A stretch of 64,000 nucleotides of DNA from Pseudorhodoferax soli (GTDB lineage Bacteria > Pseudomonadota > Gammaproteobacteria > Burkholderiales > Burkholderiaceae_C), in the NCBI RefSeq assembly GCF_003337555.1, contig NZ_QPJK01000001.1, positions 496,001-560,000 on the forward strand. Direction: 5' to 3'. Below are positions 35,331-46,692 of this stretch, piece by piece. The notes under the pieces are model-generated. The model was not told the origin of the DNA. It made no database searches and worked only from the letters and a program-made list of their open reading frames with translations. How positions within the stretch are numbered: the first letter of the stretch is position 1; the number at the start of each line of letters is the position of its first letter. A program made the position numbers and the translations under genes.

Positions 35331-35348
35331 CTGTCACCAGAGCGTCAC
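35331..35348 (+). promoter_or_regulatory. Pho-box-like direct repeat upstream of phoX
   Basis: The site reads CTGTCACCAGAGCGTCAC: half-sites CTGTCAC and GCGTCAC in direct orientation with 11-bp spacing. It lies directly after the SDR stop codon and 48 bp before the phoX start, where a PhoB activator site would be expected. It matches the repeat upstream of tctB at 7788-7805 in its first half-site and spacing. Confidence 0.6.
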
Positions 35349-35395
35349 CGTGACCGGGCAGTGTTCCGGGGTTTCCCACCACACCCCAGAACACC

Positions 35396-37303
35396 ATGCC
35401 GAAGGACTTCTCCACGATGGAGGACAGCAACCGCTGTCCCAACCCCAGCATCCACGACGTCAGCCAGCCCTCGCGCCGCACGCTGCTGCGCGGCGCGGCG
35501 GCCTCGGCCTTTCTCGCCCCCCTGGCCGGCCTGGGCCTTGCGGGCTGCGCCACCACCGGCGGCGGTGCCACGGGCACGGCGCTCGGGTTCAAGGGCCTGC
35601 CGATCTCCAACGCCGACACCATCACCGTGCCCGAGGGCTACACCGCCCAGGTGATCGCGCCCTGGGGCGACCCAGTCGGTCTGTCGGGTGAGATGCCTGC
35701 CTACAAGGCCGACGCCACCAACAGCGCGGCCGAGCAGGAGGCGCAGTTCGGCATGCACCACGACGGCATCCACTTCTACGCGCAGAGCGCGACCTCGGGC
35801 CTCCTGGTCATGAACCACGAGTACACCGACGACGGCCTGCTGCACGCGGGCGGCATGGCCAGCTGGACGGCCGAGAAGGTGCGCAAGGCCCAGGCCGCCC
35901 ATGGCGTCAGCGTCTGCGAGGTCGCTCTCGCGGACGGCCTTTGGCGTGTGGTGCAGCCATCGCCCTGGGCCCGCCGCATCACGGCGCGCACGCCCATGGC
36001 AGTGACTGGGCCGGCCGCCGGCCACGCCATGCTCAAGACGGCTGCCGACCCCAGCGGCCGGCGCGTGCTGGGCACCTTCAACAACTGCGGCAGCGGCATC
36101 ACGCCCTGGGGCACCTACCTGACCTGCGAAGAGAACTTCATCAACTACTTCAAGGGCCCGGACCAGCCCGACGCCCACCAGGCACGCTGGGGCCTGCGCA
36201 AGGGCGACCCGGCCGGCTACCGCTGGCACGAGCACGACGAGCGCTTCGACGCCGGCAAGCACCCGAACGAGCCCAACCGCCACGGCTGGGTGGTCGAGAT
36301 CGACCCGTCCAACCCGAGCAGCACGCCCGTCAAGCGCACGGCCCTGGGCCGCGCAGCGCACGAGGGCGCCACCGTGGCCGTCACGCGCGACGGCCGTGCC
36401 GTGGTCTACATGGGCGAGGACTCGCGCTTCGAGTACATCTACAAGTTCGTGAGCGCCGGCCGCATCCAGAGCGGCGGCGCCGCTGCCAACGCCACGCTGC
36501 TCGACACCGGCACGCTGTACGTGGCGCGCTTCGACGCCGACGGCCGCGGCCGCTGGATCGCGCTGACCCATGGCGAAGGCGCATTGACCGCCGCCAACGG
36601 CTTCGCCGACCAGGGCGAGGTGCTCATCAAGAGCCGCCAGGCCAGCGACCGCCTGGGCGCGACGAAGATGGACCGGCCCGAATGGATCGCAGTGGACAGG
36701 CAAGGCTGGGTCTACTGCACGCTGACCAACAACAGCAACCGCGCCGGCAAGGACCAGCCGGGCGTGGATGCGGCCAACCCGCGGGCCAACAACGGCATGG
36801 GGCACATCATCCGCTGGAAGGAAGACGGCGACCACGACGGCCTGGCGTTCCAGTGGAACCACTTCGTGCTGGCCGGCGACCCGCTCAACGAGCGCGCCGA
36901 GGCCAAGGGCAATGTGCAGGGCGATGCCTTCGCCTGCCCCGACGGGCTGTGGGTCGATGCGCGCGGCGTGCTGTGGATCCAGACCGACATGTCGACCTCG
37001 GCCATGGGCAAGGGCGAACTGGCCGGCCTGGCGCACAACATGATGCTGGCGGCCGACCCGGCCACGGGCCAGATCCGGCGCTTCCTGACGGGCCCGGCCG
37101 GCTGCGAGATCACGGGCGCCACCGGCACCCCGGACGGCCGCACCATGTTCATCAACATCCAGCACCCGGGCGAGAGCCCGAGCGAGCGCAGCGACCCGCA
37201 AGCGCCCACGCGCTTTTCGAACTGGCCGGACAAGGGCGCCAACCGGCCGCGCTCGGCCACCGTGGTGATCCGCCGCGTGGACGGTGGCGTGATCGGGGCC
37301 TGA
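35396..37303 (+). CDS. phoX: PhoX-family alkaline phosphatase, Tat-exported
   Basis: A 635-residue phosphatase of the PhoX/DUF839 family, which releases phosphate from phosphomonoesters in the periplasm with Ca/Fe cofactors. A twin-arginine signal (SRRTLLRG) is followed by a hydrophobic stretch ending LAGC, so it may also be lipidated. Family blocks include LVMNHEYTDDG, TPWGTYLTCEENF, YMGEDSRFEYIYKF and ATGTPDGRTMFINIQHPGE. A Pho-box-like site precedes the gene. The first ATG may be followed by a better internal start at MEDSNR, which leaves the signal intact. Confidence 0.93.
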   Translation: MPKDFSTMEDSNRCPNPSIHDVSQPSRRTLLRGAAASAFLAPLAGLGLAGCATTGGGATGTALGFKGLPISNADTITVPEGYTAQVIAPWGDPVGLSGEMPAYKADATNSAAEQEAQFGMHHDGIHFYAQSATSGLLVMNHEYTDDGLLHAGGMASWTAEKVRKAQAAHGVSVCEVALADGLWRVVQPSPWARRITARTPMAVTGPAAGHAMLKTAADPSGRRVLGTFNNCGSGITPWGTYLTCEENFINYFKGPDQPDAHQARWGLRKGDPAGYRWHEHDERFDAGKHPNEPNRHGWVVEIDPSNPSSTPVKRTALGRAAHEGATVAVTRDGRAVVYMGEDSRFEYIYKFVSAGRIQSGGAAANATLLDTGTLYVARFDADGRGRWIALTHGEGALTAANGFADQGEVLIKSRQASDRLGATKMDRPEWIAVDRQGWVYCTLTNNSNRAGKDQPGVDAANPRANNGMGHIIRWKEDGDHDGLAFQWNHFVLAGDPLNERAEAKGNVQGDAFACPDGLWVDARGVLWIQTDMSTSAMGKGELAGLAHNMMLAADPATGQIRRFLTGPAGCEITGATGTPDGRTMFINIQHPGESPSERSDPQAPTRFSNWPDKGANRPRSATVVIRRVDGGVIGA

Positions 37304-37318
37304 GTCCCTGCTGGACGG

Positions 37319-37342
37319 GCCGCGGCCTGCACCGGCCGCGGC
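37319..37342. terminator. Stem-loop between phoX and parC
   Basis: A perfect 9-bp stem, GCCGCGGCC with GGCCGCGGC, closes a 6-nt loop in the 42-bp gap between convergent stop codons. There is no clear T tract. Its position supports a bidirectional terminator. Confidence 0.5.
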
Positions 37343-37345
37343 TGC

Positions 37346-39745
<2,400 letters not shown>

Positions 39746-39814
39746 GTTGCAAGAAGAAAGGCGTGCGGCAGACCGACTGCCGCCGAAGTCGCCGGCGCGG
39801 GCCGGCTCAGGACA

Positions 39815-40615
39815 TCAGGGCTGTTGCGCGAGCTGCGTGGTGGCGTCGCCCACGGGGGCGCGGCCGCGCAGTTCCACGCGCACGCGGTGCTGCGGCACCT
39901 GCAGCCGACGGCTTTCCGCAGGCGGCTTGAGCCCCTGGTAGAGCCGGGTGACGGTGCGCACGTAGTCCTGCGTTTCCTTGTAGTTCGGGATCCGGTTGCC
40001 GGCCTTCTGCACGGCGCCTTCGCCGGCGTTGTAGGAGGCCAGCGCCAGGTCGAGCTGGCCCGGGAACAGGTCGAGCAGGAAGCGCAGGTAGCGCGTGCCG
40101 ATGCCGATGTTGGTCTTGGGGTCGGTGAGCTTGGTCTCGATCGGCGCTTTCGCGTCGCCCACCACGCCGTAGCGCTCGGCGGTGGCCGGCATGATCTGCA
40201 TGAGGCCGACGGCGCCCTTGGGCGAGACGGCCGTCCGGTCGAAACCCGACTCGGCCACGATCAGCGCCTGCAGCAGCTCGATCTCGATGCCGTGCCGGGC
40301 CGCGGCCGCGCGCAGATGCGGCAAGACCTGTTTGTAGGTCGGCGAGACTTCGAAGAAGTTCTGCAGCTTGAGCGGCAGCGCGGGCCGTTCCTCGGCCGGC
40401 GGGTTGAAGGCGCCGATGCCGCTTCGGGTGTCGAAGCTGTCGTCACCCTTGTAGAACAGTGCGTAGCGCTCGTCGACCTGGGTGCTTGCGAAATGGGCCA
40501 CGCCACGCGCATCGATGAAACCCCAGACATCCGCGTGCGACAGTGCCGGCCACAGCGTGGTCGCCAGGGCCAGGGTCGCCAGCAGTGCCTTCCAGTTCCG
40601 TCGTGCGCGTGTCAT
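39815..40615 (-). CDS. Lytic transglycosylase (SLT domain)
   Basis: A 266-residue exported murein hydrolase. A signal peptide (about 1-28, ending ALSHA) precedes a DUF4124-like segment with DVWGFIDARGVAHF. The SLT domain (about 110-235) has the catalytic Glu in VAESGFD, then GAVGLMQIMPATAERYG and LASYNAGEGAV. Its ATG overlaps the parE stop (TGATG), so it is translationally coupled to topoisomerase IV and sits between the two subunit genes. Linkage of cell-wall cleavage to chromosome separation is an attractive but unproven idea. Confidence 0.93.
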   Translation of the reverse strand: MTRARRNWKALLATLALATTLWPALSHADVWGFIDARGVAHFASTQVDERYALFYKGDDSFDTRSGIGAFNPPAEERPALPLKLQNFFEVSPTYKQVLPHLRAAAARHGIEIELLQALIVAESGFDRTAVSPKGAVGLMQIMPATAERYGVVGDAKAPIETKLTDPKTNIGIGTRYLRFLLDLFPGQLDLALASYNAGEGAVQKAGNRIPNYKETQDYVRTVTRLYQGLKPPAESRRLQVPQHRVRVELRGRAPVGDATTQLAQQP

Positions 40616-42594
40616 CAGATGTCCACCTCGACTGCGTCGCCATGCAATTCCATCAACTCGCGACGGGATGCGGCTTCGCCCTTGCCCATGAGCTTGGTGA
40701 TCAGCTGCTCGGTGCCCGTGAAGTCCACGGCCCCGAGCTGCACCGGCAGCAGGCGCCGCGTGTCGGGGTTGAGCGTGGTGTCCCACAGCTGCTCCGCACT
40801 CATCTCGCCCAGGCCCTTGAACCGGCTGATGGTCCAGCTGCCCTCGCGTACGCCTTCCTTGCGCAGTTTATCGAGGATGGCGGTCAATTCGCCAGCGTCC
40901 AACGCGTAGGTCTTGGACGCCGGCTTCTTGCCGCGGGCCGGTGCATCGACGCGGAACAGCGGCGGGCGCGCCACGAACACGTGGCCGGCCTCGATCAGCT
41001 TGGGGAAGTGGCGAAAGAACAGCGTGAGCAGCAACACCTGGATGTGCGAGCCGTCCACGTCGGCGTCGGCCAGGATGCAGATCTTGCCGTAGCGCAGGCC
41101 CGACATGTCCGGGCTGTCGTTGGGGCCGTGCGGGTCCACGCCGACGGCGACCGAGATATCGTGGATCTCGGTGTTGGCGAACAGCCGGTCGCGCTCGACC
41201 TCCCAGGTGTTCAGCACCTTGCCGCGCAGCGGCAGCACCGCCTGGCATTCCTTGTCGCGGCCCATCTTGGCGCTGCCGCCGGCCGAATCGCCCTCGACCA
41301 GGAACACCTCGTTGTGCGAGATGTCGCGGCTCTCGCAGTCGGTCAGCTTGCCGGGCAGCACGGCCACGCCCGAGCCCTTGCGCTTCTCGACCTTCTGGCC
41401 GGCGCGCTGGCGCGTCTGTGCGGCGCGGATGGCCAGTTCGGCCAGCTTCTTGCCGTAGTCCACATGCTGGTTCAGCCACAGCTCGAGCGCCGGGCGCACG
41501 AAGCTGGCCACCAGGCGCACGGCGTCGCGCGAGTTCAGCCGCTCCTTGATCTGGCCCTGGAACTGCGGGTCCAGCACCTTGGCCGACAGCACATAGCTGG
41601 CGCGCGCGAACACGTCCTCGGGCAGCAGCTTGACGCCCTTGGGCAGCAGCGAGTGCAGTTCGATGAAGCTCTTGACGGCCGTGAACAGGCCCTCGCGCAG
41701 GCCGGCCTCGTGCGTGCCACCGGCACTGGTCGGGATGAGGTTGACATAGCTCTCGCGCACCACATGGCCGTCCTCGGTGAAGGCCACCGACCACTGCGCG
41801 CCCTCGCCCTCGGCGAAGGTCTCGTTGCTGTCGGCATAGCCCTCGCCCTCGAACAGCGGGATCACGGGGTCGGCGTTGAGCGTCTGCGAGAGGTAGTCGG
41901 TGAGGCCGCCCTTGTACTGCCAGGTCTGGCTGTCCCGGGTCTTCTCGACCGTCAGCGAGACGGTGACGCCGGGCATCAGCACGGCCTTGCTGCGCAGCAG
42001 GTGGGCCAGCTCCTGCATGGGCAGGGCGTCGCTGTCGAAGTACTTGGCGTCGGGCCACACGCGCACCGAGGTGCCGGTGCGCCGGTCGCCCTCGCCGGCC
42101 TTGCGCAGCACCAGCGGCTCGGCCACGTCGCCATCGGCGAACACCAGGCGGGCCACCTGGCCTTCGCGGTGGCTCGTCACCTCCAGCCGCTTGGCCAGTG
42201 CGTTGGTGACGGACACGCCGACACCGTGCAGGCCGCCCGAGAAGCTGTAGGCGCCGCCCTTGCCCTTGTCGAACTTGCCGCCCGCGTGCAGGCGTGTGAA
42301 GACCAGTTCGATGACGGGCGCCTTCTCTTCGGGGTGCATGCCGAAGGGGATGCCGCGGCCGTCATCGTCGATGCCGACGGAGCCATCGGCGAACAGCGTG
42401 ACGCGGATGCGCTTGCCATGGCCGGCGAGCGCCTCGTCGGCCGCGTTGTCCAGCACTTCCTGGACCACGTGCAGCGGGTTGTCGGTGCGCGTGTACATGC
42501 CGGGCCGCTGCTTGACGGGCTCCAGGCCTTTCAGAACTCGGATGGAGGCTTCGCCGTACTGTGGCTGTGCCTTAGCGGAGGGTTGGGTTGCCAT
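40615..42594 (-). CDS. parE: DNA topoisomerase IV subunit B
   Basis: A 659-residue ATPase subunit. The GHKL domain shows EVLDNAADEALAG, DDDGRGIPFGMHPEE and the ATP-lid GGLHGVGVSVTNAL. The TOPRIM region has LVEGDSAGGSAKMGRDKECQ and ILADADVDGSHI. The length and the absence of a GyrB-type insertion fit ParE. It is first in the parE-transglycosylase-parC unit and divergent from the MFS transporter, with 103 bp between the starts. Confidence 0.97.
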   Translation of the reverse strand: MATQPSAKAQPQYGEASIRVLKGLEPVKQRPGMYTRTDNPLHVVQEVLDNAADEALAGHGKRIRVTLFADGSVGIDDDGRGIPFGMHPEEKAPVIELVFTRLHAGGKFDKGKGGAYSFSGGLHGVGVSVTNALAKRLEVTSHREGQVARLVFADGDVAEPLVLRKAGEGDRRTGTSVRVWPDAKYFDSDALPMQELAHLLRSKAVLMPGVTVSLTVEKTRDSQTWQYKGGLTDYLSQTLNADPVIPLFEGEGYADSNETFAEGEGAQWSVAFTEDGHVVRESYVNLIPTSAGGTHEAGLREGLFTAVKSFIELHSLLPKGVKLLPEDVFARASYVLSAKVLDPQFQGQIKERLNSRDAVRLVASFVRPALELWLNQHVDYGKKLAELAIRAAQTRQRAGQKVEKRKGSGVAVLPGKLTDCESRDISHNEVFLVEGDSAGGSAKMGRDKECQAVLPLRGKVLNTWEVERDRLFANTEIHDISVAVGVDPHGPNDSPDMSGLRYGKICILADADVDGSHIQVLLLTLFFRHFPKLIEAGHVFVARPPLFRVDAPARGKKPASKTYALDAGELTAILDKLRKEGVREGSWTISRFKGLGEMSAEQLWDTTLNPDTRRLLPVQLGAVDFTGTEQLITKLMGKGEAASRRELMELHGDAVEVDI

Positions 42595-42697
42595 GGCGCG
42601 GGATTGTAGGGTCGTCCATTGGCATCACTGGATGCAATTACAGACGGAGCGCCTGGGCGACGGCAAGGGTCAAGCAAATTCACTACAGTGCGCGCCC

Positions 42698-43921
42698 ATG
42701 ACAAGTACAACGAAGACAACCCTTCCGCTCGCCCGCATCCTGATCTGCGGCGGCCTGATCGTGACGCTGTCCATGGGTATTCGCCACGGCTTCGGCCTGT
42801 GGCTGCAGCCCATCACGCAGGCCAACGACTGGACGCGCGAGGCCTTCGCGCTGGCCATCGCGGTGCAGAACATCTCGTGGGGCATCGCCGGCATCTTCGC
42901 GGGCATGGCGGCCGACCGCTTCGGCGCCTTCCGTGTGCTGCTGGTCTGCGCGGCGCTCTATGCGGCGGGCCTGGTCGGCATGGCGCACGCCACCACGCCG
43001 CTGATGTTCTCGCTGACCACCGGCGTGCTGCTCGGCATGGCCCAGGCCGGCACCACGTACGCGGTGATCTTCGGCGTGATCGGGCGCAACGTGTCGGCCG
43101 AACGGCGCTCCTGGGCGATGGGCATCGCGGCCGCCGCGGGCTCGTTCGGCCAGTTCCTGATGGTGCCGGTGGAGGGCTTCCTGATCGCGCGCTTCGGCTG
43201 GCAGGAGGCGCTGGTGATCCTGGGCGCCGCCGCGCTGCTGATCGTGCCGCTGGCGTTCGCGTTGCGCGAACCCGGTTTCTCCGGCAGCACGCCCGCCAAG
43301 CGCGACCAGAGCATCGGCCAGGCGCTGACGGAAGCCTTCAAGTACCCCAGCTTCCAGTTGCTCATGGCGGGCTACTTCGTCTGCGGCTTCCAGGTCGTCT
43401 TCATCGGCGTGCACCTGCCCAGCTACCTCAAGGACCACGGGCTGTCGCCCCAGGTGGCCAGCTATGCGCTGGCATTGGTCGGCCTGTTCAACGTGTTCGG
43501 CACCTACATCGCGGGCACGCTGGGCCAGCGCATGCCGAAGAAGAACATCCTGTCCTTCATCTACTTCGCACGCGCCGTGGTCATCACCGTGTTCGTGATG
43601 GCGCCGCTCACACCCACGAGCGTGTACCTGTTCGCCGCCACCATGGGCCTGCTGTGGCTGTCCACCGTGCCGCCGACCACGGCCGCCGTGGCCTCGATCT
43701 TCGGCATCCAGCATCTGTCGATGCTGGGCGGCTTCGTGTTCTTCTCGCACCAGATCGGCTCCTTCCTGGGCGTGTGGCTGGGCGGCTACCTCTACGACCG
43801 CACCGGCAGCTACGACGTGGTCTGGATGATCACGATCGCGCTCGGCGTGTTCGCCGGCCTCGTGAACCTGCCGGTCAAGGAAGCTGCAATCCAGCGCGGC
43901 GCGGCGCTGAAGGCCACATGA
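42698..43921 (+). CDS. MFS transporter
   Basis: A 407-residue major facilitator with about 12 hydrophobic segments. It begins with a short polar tail and SMGIRHGFGLWLQPI, typical of the monocarboxylate/OFA-like branch, and has the loop 2-3 motif GMAADRFGAFR. The substrate cannot be read from sequence, but an organic anion is likely. Its stop overlaps the start of a 40-residue membrane protein as ATGA, and a methyltransferase follows with another overlap, so the three are translated as a unit. Confidence 0.88.
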   Translation: MTSTTKTTLPLARILICGGLIVTLSMGIRHGFGLWLQPITQANDWTREAFALAIAVQNISWGIAGIFAGMAADRFGAFRVLLVCAALYAAGLVGMAHATTPLMFSLTTGVLLGMAQAGTTYAVIFGVIGRNVSAERRSWAMGIAAAAGSFGQFLMVPVEGFLIARFGWQEALVILGAAALLIVPLAFALREPGFSGSTPAKRDQSIGQALTEAFKYPSFQLLMAGYFVCGFQVVFIGVHLPSYLKDHGLSPQVASYALALVGLFNVFGTYIAGTLGQRMPKKNILSFIYFARAVVITVFVMAPLTPTSVYLFAATMGLLWLSTVPPTTAAVASIFGIQHLSMLGGFVFFSHQIGSFLGVWLGGYLYDRTGSYDVVWMITIALGVFAGLVNLPVKEAAIQRGAALKAT

Positions 43922-44040
43922 ACACGCTCCGGCTCCTGGGCTGGGCCGCCGCGCTGGCGGCCTTGGGCGGCGTGTTCATGCTGTACCTGCAGCCCGAGTT
44001 CATGGTCGGGCTGGCCAACCAGGTCTGGGCCTGCTTTTGA
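43918..44040 (+). CDS. Small membrane protein, 40 residues
   Basis: A 40-residue reading frame wedged between the MFS transporter (ATGA overlap) and the methyltransferase (TTGA overlap). It is almost entirely one hydrophobic helix (LLGWAAALAALGGVFMLYL) followed by a short tail, [16 protein letters not shown]. The tight overlaps at both ends argue that it is translated. The function is unknown, and an accessory to the transporter is possible. Confidence 0.65.
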   Translation: MNTLRLLGWAAALAALGGVFMLYLQPEFMVGLANQVWACF

Positions 44041-44603
44041 GCACCGTCGGCCCCCCCGCGCCGCTCCACCCGCCATCCGCCTGGGTGCAGCGCTGGGCGC
44101 AGCTGGTGCGCCCCGGTGGCCGGGTGCTGGACCTGGCCTGCGGCCCGGGCCGCCATGCCTACTGGCTGCACGCGCAAGGCTTCAGCGTGACGGCGGTCGA
44201 CCGCTCGCCCGAGGCGCTGGCCAGCCTGGCGCCGCTGGCCGCAGCGGGCGCCGAGGTGCTGCGGGCCGAGCTGGAGGACGGCCCCTGGCCGCTGGCGGGC
44301 CGCCAGTTCGACGCCGTGGTCGTCACCAACTACCTGTGGCGCCCGCGCCTGGCCGATGCCGTGGCTGCCGTCGGCCCGGGCGGCGTGCTGGTCTACGAGA
44401 CCTTCGCGCTGGGCAACGAGAGCGTCGGCCGGCCGGCGCGGCCCGAGTTCCTGCTGCGACCGGGTGAGCTGCTGCAGGCGGCCGCCGGACTGCGGGTCGT
44501 GGCCTATGAAGACGGCTTCCTGGAAGAGCATCCGCGCTTCGTCCAGCGCATCGCGGCGGTGCGTGAACAGCCTGCGGAACTCCCGGTGCGGCACCGGCTC
44601 TGA
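44037..44603 (+). CDS. Class I SAM-dependent methyltransferase
   Basis: A 188-residue methyltransferase with the SAM-binding motif [15 protein letters not shown] near residue 30, the acidic end of strand 2 (TAVDRS), and [10 protein letters not shown] and [10 protein letters not shown] in the places of motifs 2-3. The TTG start overlaps the preceding stop (TTGA), giving coupled translation. It is similar to TehB/UbiE-like small-molecule methyltransferases. The substrate is unknown. Confidence 0.85.
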   Translation: MSTVGPPAPLHPPSAWVQRWAQLVRPGGRVLDLACGPGRHAYWLHAQGFSVTAVDRSPEALASLAPLAAAGAEVLRAELEDGPWPLAGRQFDAVVVTNYLWRPRLADAVAAVGPGGVLVYETFALGNESVGRPARPEFLLRPGELLQAAAGLRVVAYEDGFLEEHPRFVQRIAAVREQPAELPVRHRL

Positions 44604-44609
44604 CCCCTT

Positions 44610-44634
44610 CCCAGCCAGACCGGCTGGGTAGAAT
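44610..44634 (+). promoter_or_regulatory. Stem-loop and possible -10 element before dapA
   Basis: CCCAGCC pairs with GGCTGGG around AGACC (44610-44628), just after the methyltransferase stop, and TAGAAT (44629-44634) follows directly. The stem may end the upstream transcript, with the hexamer serving as -10 for dapA. No good -35 is visible. Confidence 0.3.
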
Positions 44635-44662
44635 GCGCGTTTTTCCGATTCAGACTGCGGAC

Positions 44663-45547
44663 ATGACCCCCATTACCGGCAGCATCGTCGCCCTCGTCAC
44701 TCCCATGCTGGAAGACGGCAGTGTGGACTACCCGACGCTGCGCAAGCTGATCGACTGGCACATCGCCGAAGGCACGGACTGCATCGGCGTTGTGGGTACG
44801 ACCGGCGAGTCGCCGACGGTCAACGTCGAAGAGCACTGCGAGATCATCCGCGTCTCGGTCGAGCAGGCCAAGGGCCGTGTGCCCATCATGGCCGGCTGCG
44901 GTGCCAACTCCACGTCGGAAGCCATCGAGCTGGCGCGCTTCGCCAAGAAGGTCGGCGCCGACTGCCAGCTGCAGGTCGTGCCCTACTACAACAAGCCGAC
45001 GCAGGAAGGCCAGTACCAGCACTTCAAGGCCATTGCCGAAGCCGTCGGCGACCTGCCCACCGTGCTGTACAACGTGCCCGGCCGCACCGTGGCCGATATG
45101 GCGCACGACACCGTGCTGCGCCTGGCCCAGGTGCCCGGCATCGTCGGCATCAAGGAAGCCACGGGCAACATCGAGCGCGCACAGTGGCTCATCCGCGACG
45201 TGCCCAAGGGCTTTGCCATCTACTCGGGCGACGACCCGACCGCCGTGGCGCTGATGCTGTGCGGCGGCCAGGGCAACGTGAGCGTGACGGCCAACATCGC
45301 GCCGCGGCTCATGCATGAACTTTGCGTGGCAGCCATCGCCGGCAACGCCCGTGGCGCCATGGAGATCCAGCGCAAGCTGCTGCCCGTGCACAAGCACCTC
45401 TTCGTCGAAGCCAACCCCATCCCACTGAAGTGGGCCATGGCCCGCATGGGTCTGTGTGGCGGCACCATGCGGCTGCCGATGACCCCACTGGCCCAGAACA
45501 ACGAAGCCGTCGTCGAAGCGGCATTGCGCGCCAGCGGCCTTCTTTGA
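44663..45547 (+). CDS. dapA: 4-hydroxy-tetrahydrodipicolinate synthase
   Basis: A 294-residue TIM-barrel enzyme that condenses pyruvate and aspartate semialdehyde in lysine/diaminopimelate synthesis. Visible features are GTTGESPT, the [10 protein letters not shown] segment with its conserved Tyr, and the Schiff-base Lys in GIKEATGN. The ATG at 44663 gives the usual family length. An in-frame ATG at 44633 would add ten residues and overlaps the promoter-like element. The gene leads the dapA-bamC-hydrolase set. Confidence 0.96.
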   Translation: MTPITGSIVALVTPMLEDGSVDYPTLRKLIDWHIAEGTDCIGVVGTTGESPTVNVEEHCEIIRVSVEQAKGRVPIMAGCGANSTSEAIELARFAKKVGADCQLQVVPYYNKPTQEGQYQHFKAIAEAVGDLPTVLYNVPGRTVADMAHDTVLRLAQVPGIVGIKEATGNIERAQWLIRDVPKGFAIYSGDDPTAVALMLCGGQGNVSVTANIAPRLMHELCVAAIAGNARGAMEIQRKLLPVHKHLFVEANPIPLKWAMARMGLCGGTMRLPMTPLAQNNEAVVEAALRASGLL

Positions 45548-45585
45548 GCCGCCGGCGCCCCGGTCTTTCTACAGGAATCCCGTCC

Positions 45586-46677
45586 GTGAAATTTCCCGCT
45601 CGATTGGCGCTGCTCGCGCTGTCCCTGGCGCTTGGCGCCTGCTCGGTGCTCGAAGGCAGCAAGATCGATTACAAAAGCGCCGGCAAGGCGCCCACGCTGG
45701 AGGTGCCACCGGATCTCACGCAGCTCAGCCGCGACAGCCGCTATGTCGTGCCCGGCAGCACCGTGTCGGCCAATGCCTACCAGACCACCCAGCCGCAACA
45801 GCAGGCTGGCGTGCCGATCGCGGCCAGCCAGATCGGCGACGTGCGCATCGAACGCGACGGCAACACGCGCTGGCTGGTGTTGAGCCGCGCGCCGGACGAA
45901 AAGCTCTGGGAACAGGTGCGCGACTTCTGGCAGGAGAACGGCTTCCTGCTCACGATCGACCAGCGCAACCTGGGCATCATGGAAACCGACTGGGCCGAGA
46001 ACCGCGCCAAGCTGCCGCAGGACTTCATCCGCAGCACGCTGGGCAAGGTGCTGGACTCGGTCTACTCGACCGGTGAGCGCGACCGCTTCCGCACGCGCAT
46101 CGAGCGCACGGCCACGGGCGCTGAAGTCTTCATCAGCCACCGCGGCATGATCGAGGTCTACCCCGACACCAACGCGCGCGACCGCACCGTCTGGCAGCCG
46201 CGCGCCGTCGACCCGGAGCTCGAGGCCGAGTTCCTGCGCCGCCTGCTGGTCAAGCTCGGTAGCCGCGACGAGCAGGTCAAGGCTGCCGCCGTGTCCGAAA
46301 CCACCGTGCGCTCGACCACCCGCGTGGCCAGCGTCAACAACCAGCCCGTGGTGCAGATGGACGACGGCTTCGACCGCGCCTGGCGCCGTGTCGGCCTGGC
46401 GCTGGACCGCACCGGCTTCACCGTGGAAGACCGCGACCGCAGCCAGGGCACCTACTTCGTGCGTTATGTGGCGCCGGACCCGAACAAGGCCGAGCCCGGC
46501 TTCTTCGGCAAGCTGTTCGGTGGTGGCTCCAAGACCGAGGCACCGCTCAAGTACCGCATCACCGTGCGCAGCCAGGGCGAGACGAGCACGGTGGCCGTGC
46601 TGGGTGCCGACGGCGGCCCGGCCAAGCAGGCCGATGCCCAGAACATCGTCAAGGTCATCGCCGACGACCTGCGCTGA
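45586..46677 (+). CDS. bamC: Outer membrane assembly lipoprotein BamC
   Basis: A 363-residue lipoprotein subunit of the BAM complex. A signal peptide ends in a lipobox (LALGACS, Cys about 19). The conserved N-terminal region (DYKSAGKAPTLEVPPDLTQL) that contacts BamD follows, and then two helix-grip domains. The GTG start at 45586 is supported by AGGAA 9 nt upstream. Position directly after dapA matches the dapA-nlpB order of many proteobacteria. Confidence 0.92.
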   Translation: MKFPARLALLALSLALGACSVLEGSKIDYKSAGKAPTLEVPPDLTQLSRDSRYVVPGSTVSANAYQTTQPQQQAGVPIAASQIGDVRIERDGNTRWLVLSRAPDEKLWEQVRDFWQENGFLLTIDQRNLGIMETDWAENRAKLPQDFIRSTLGKVLDSVYSTGERDRFRTRIERTATGAEVFISHRGMIEVYPDTNARDRTVWQPRAVDPELEAEFLRRLLVKLGSRDEQVKAAAVSETTVRSTTRVASVNNQPVVQMDDGFDRAWRRVGLALDRTGFTVEDRDRSQGTYFVRYVAPDPNKAEPGFFGKLFGGGSKTEAPLKYRITVRSQGETSTVAVLGADGGPAKQADAQNIVKVIADDLR

Positions 46678-46692
46678 GGGGCCCGCGCACAG

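Noticed and set aside
44633-44662. Upstream in-frame ATG for dapA
   Set aside because: It would add ten non-conserved residues and lies on the likely -10/initiation region. The ATG at 44663 gives the standard length.
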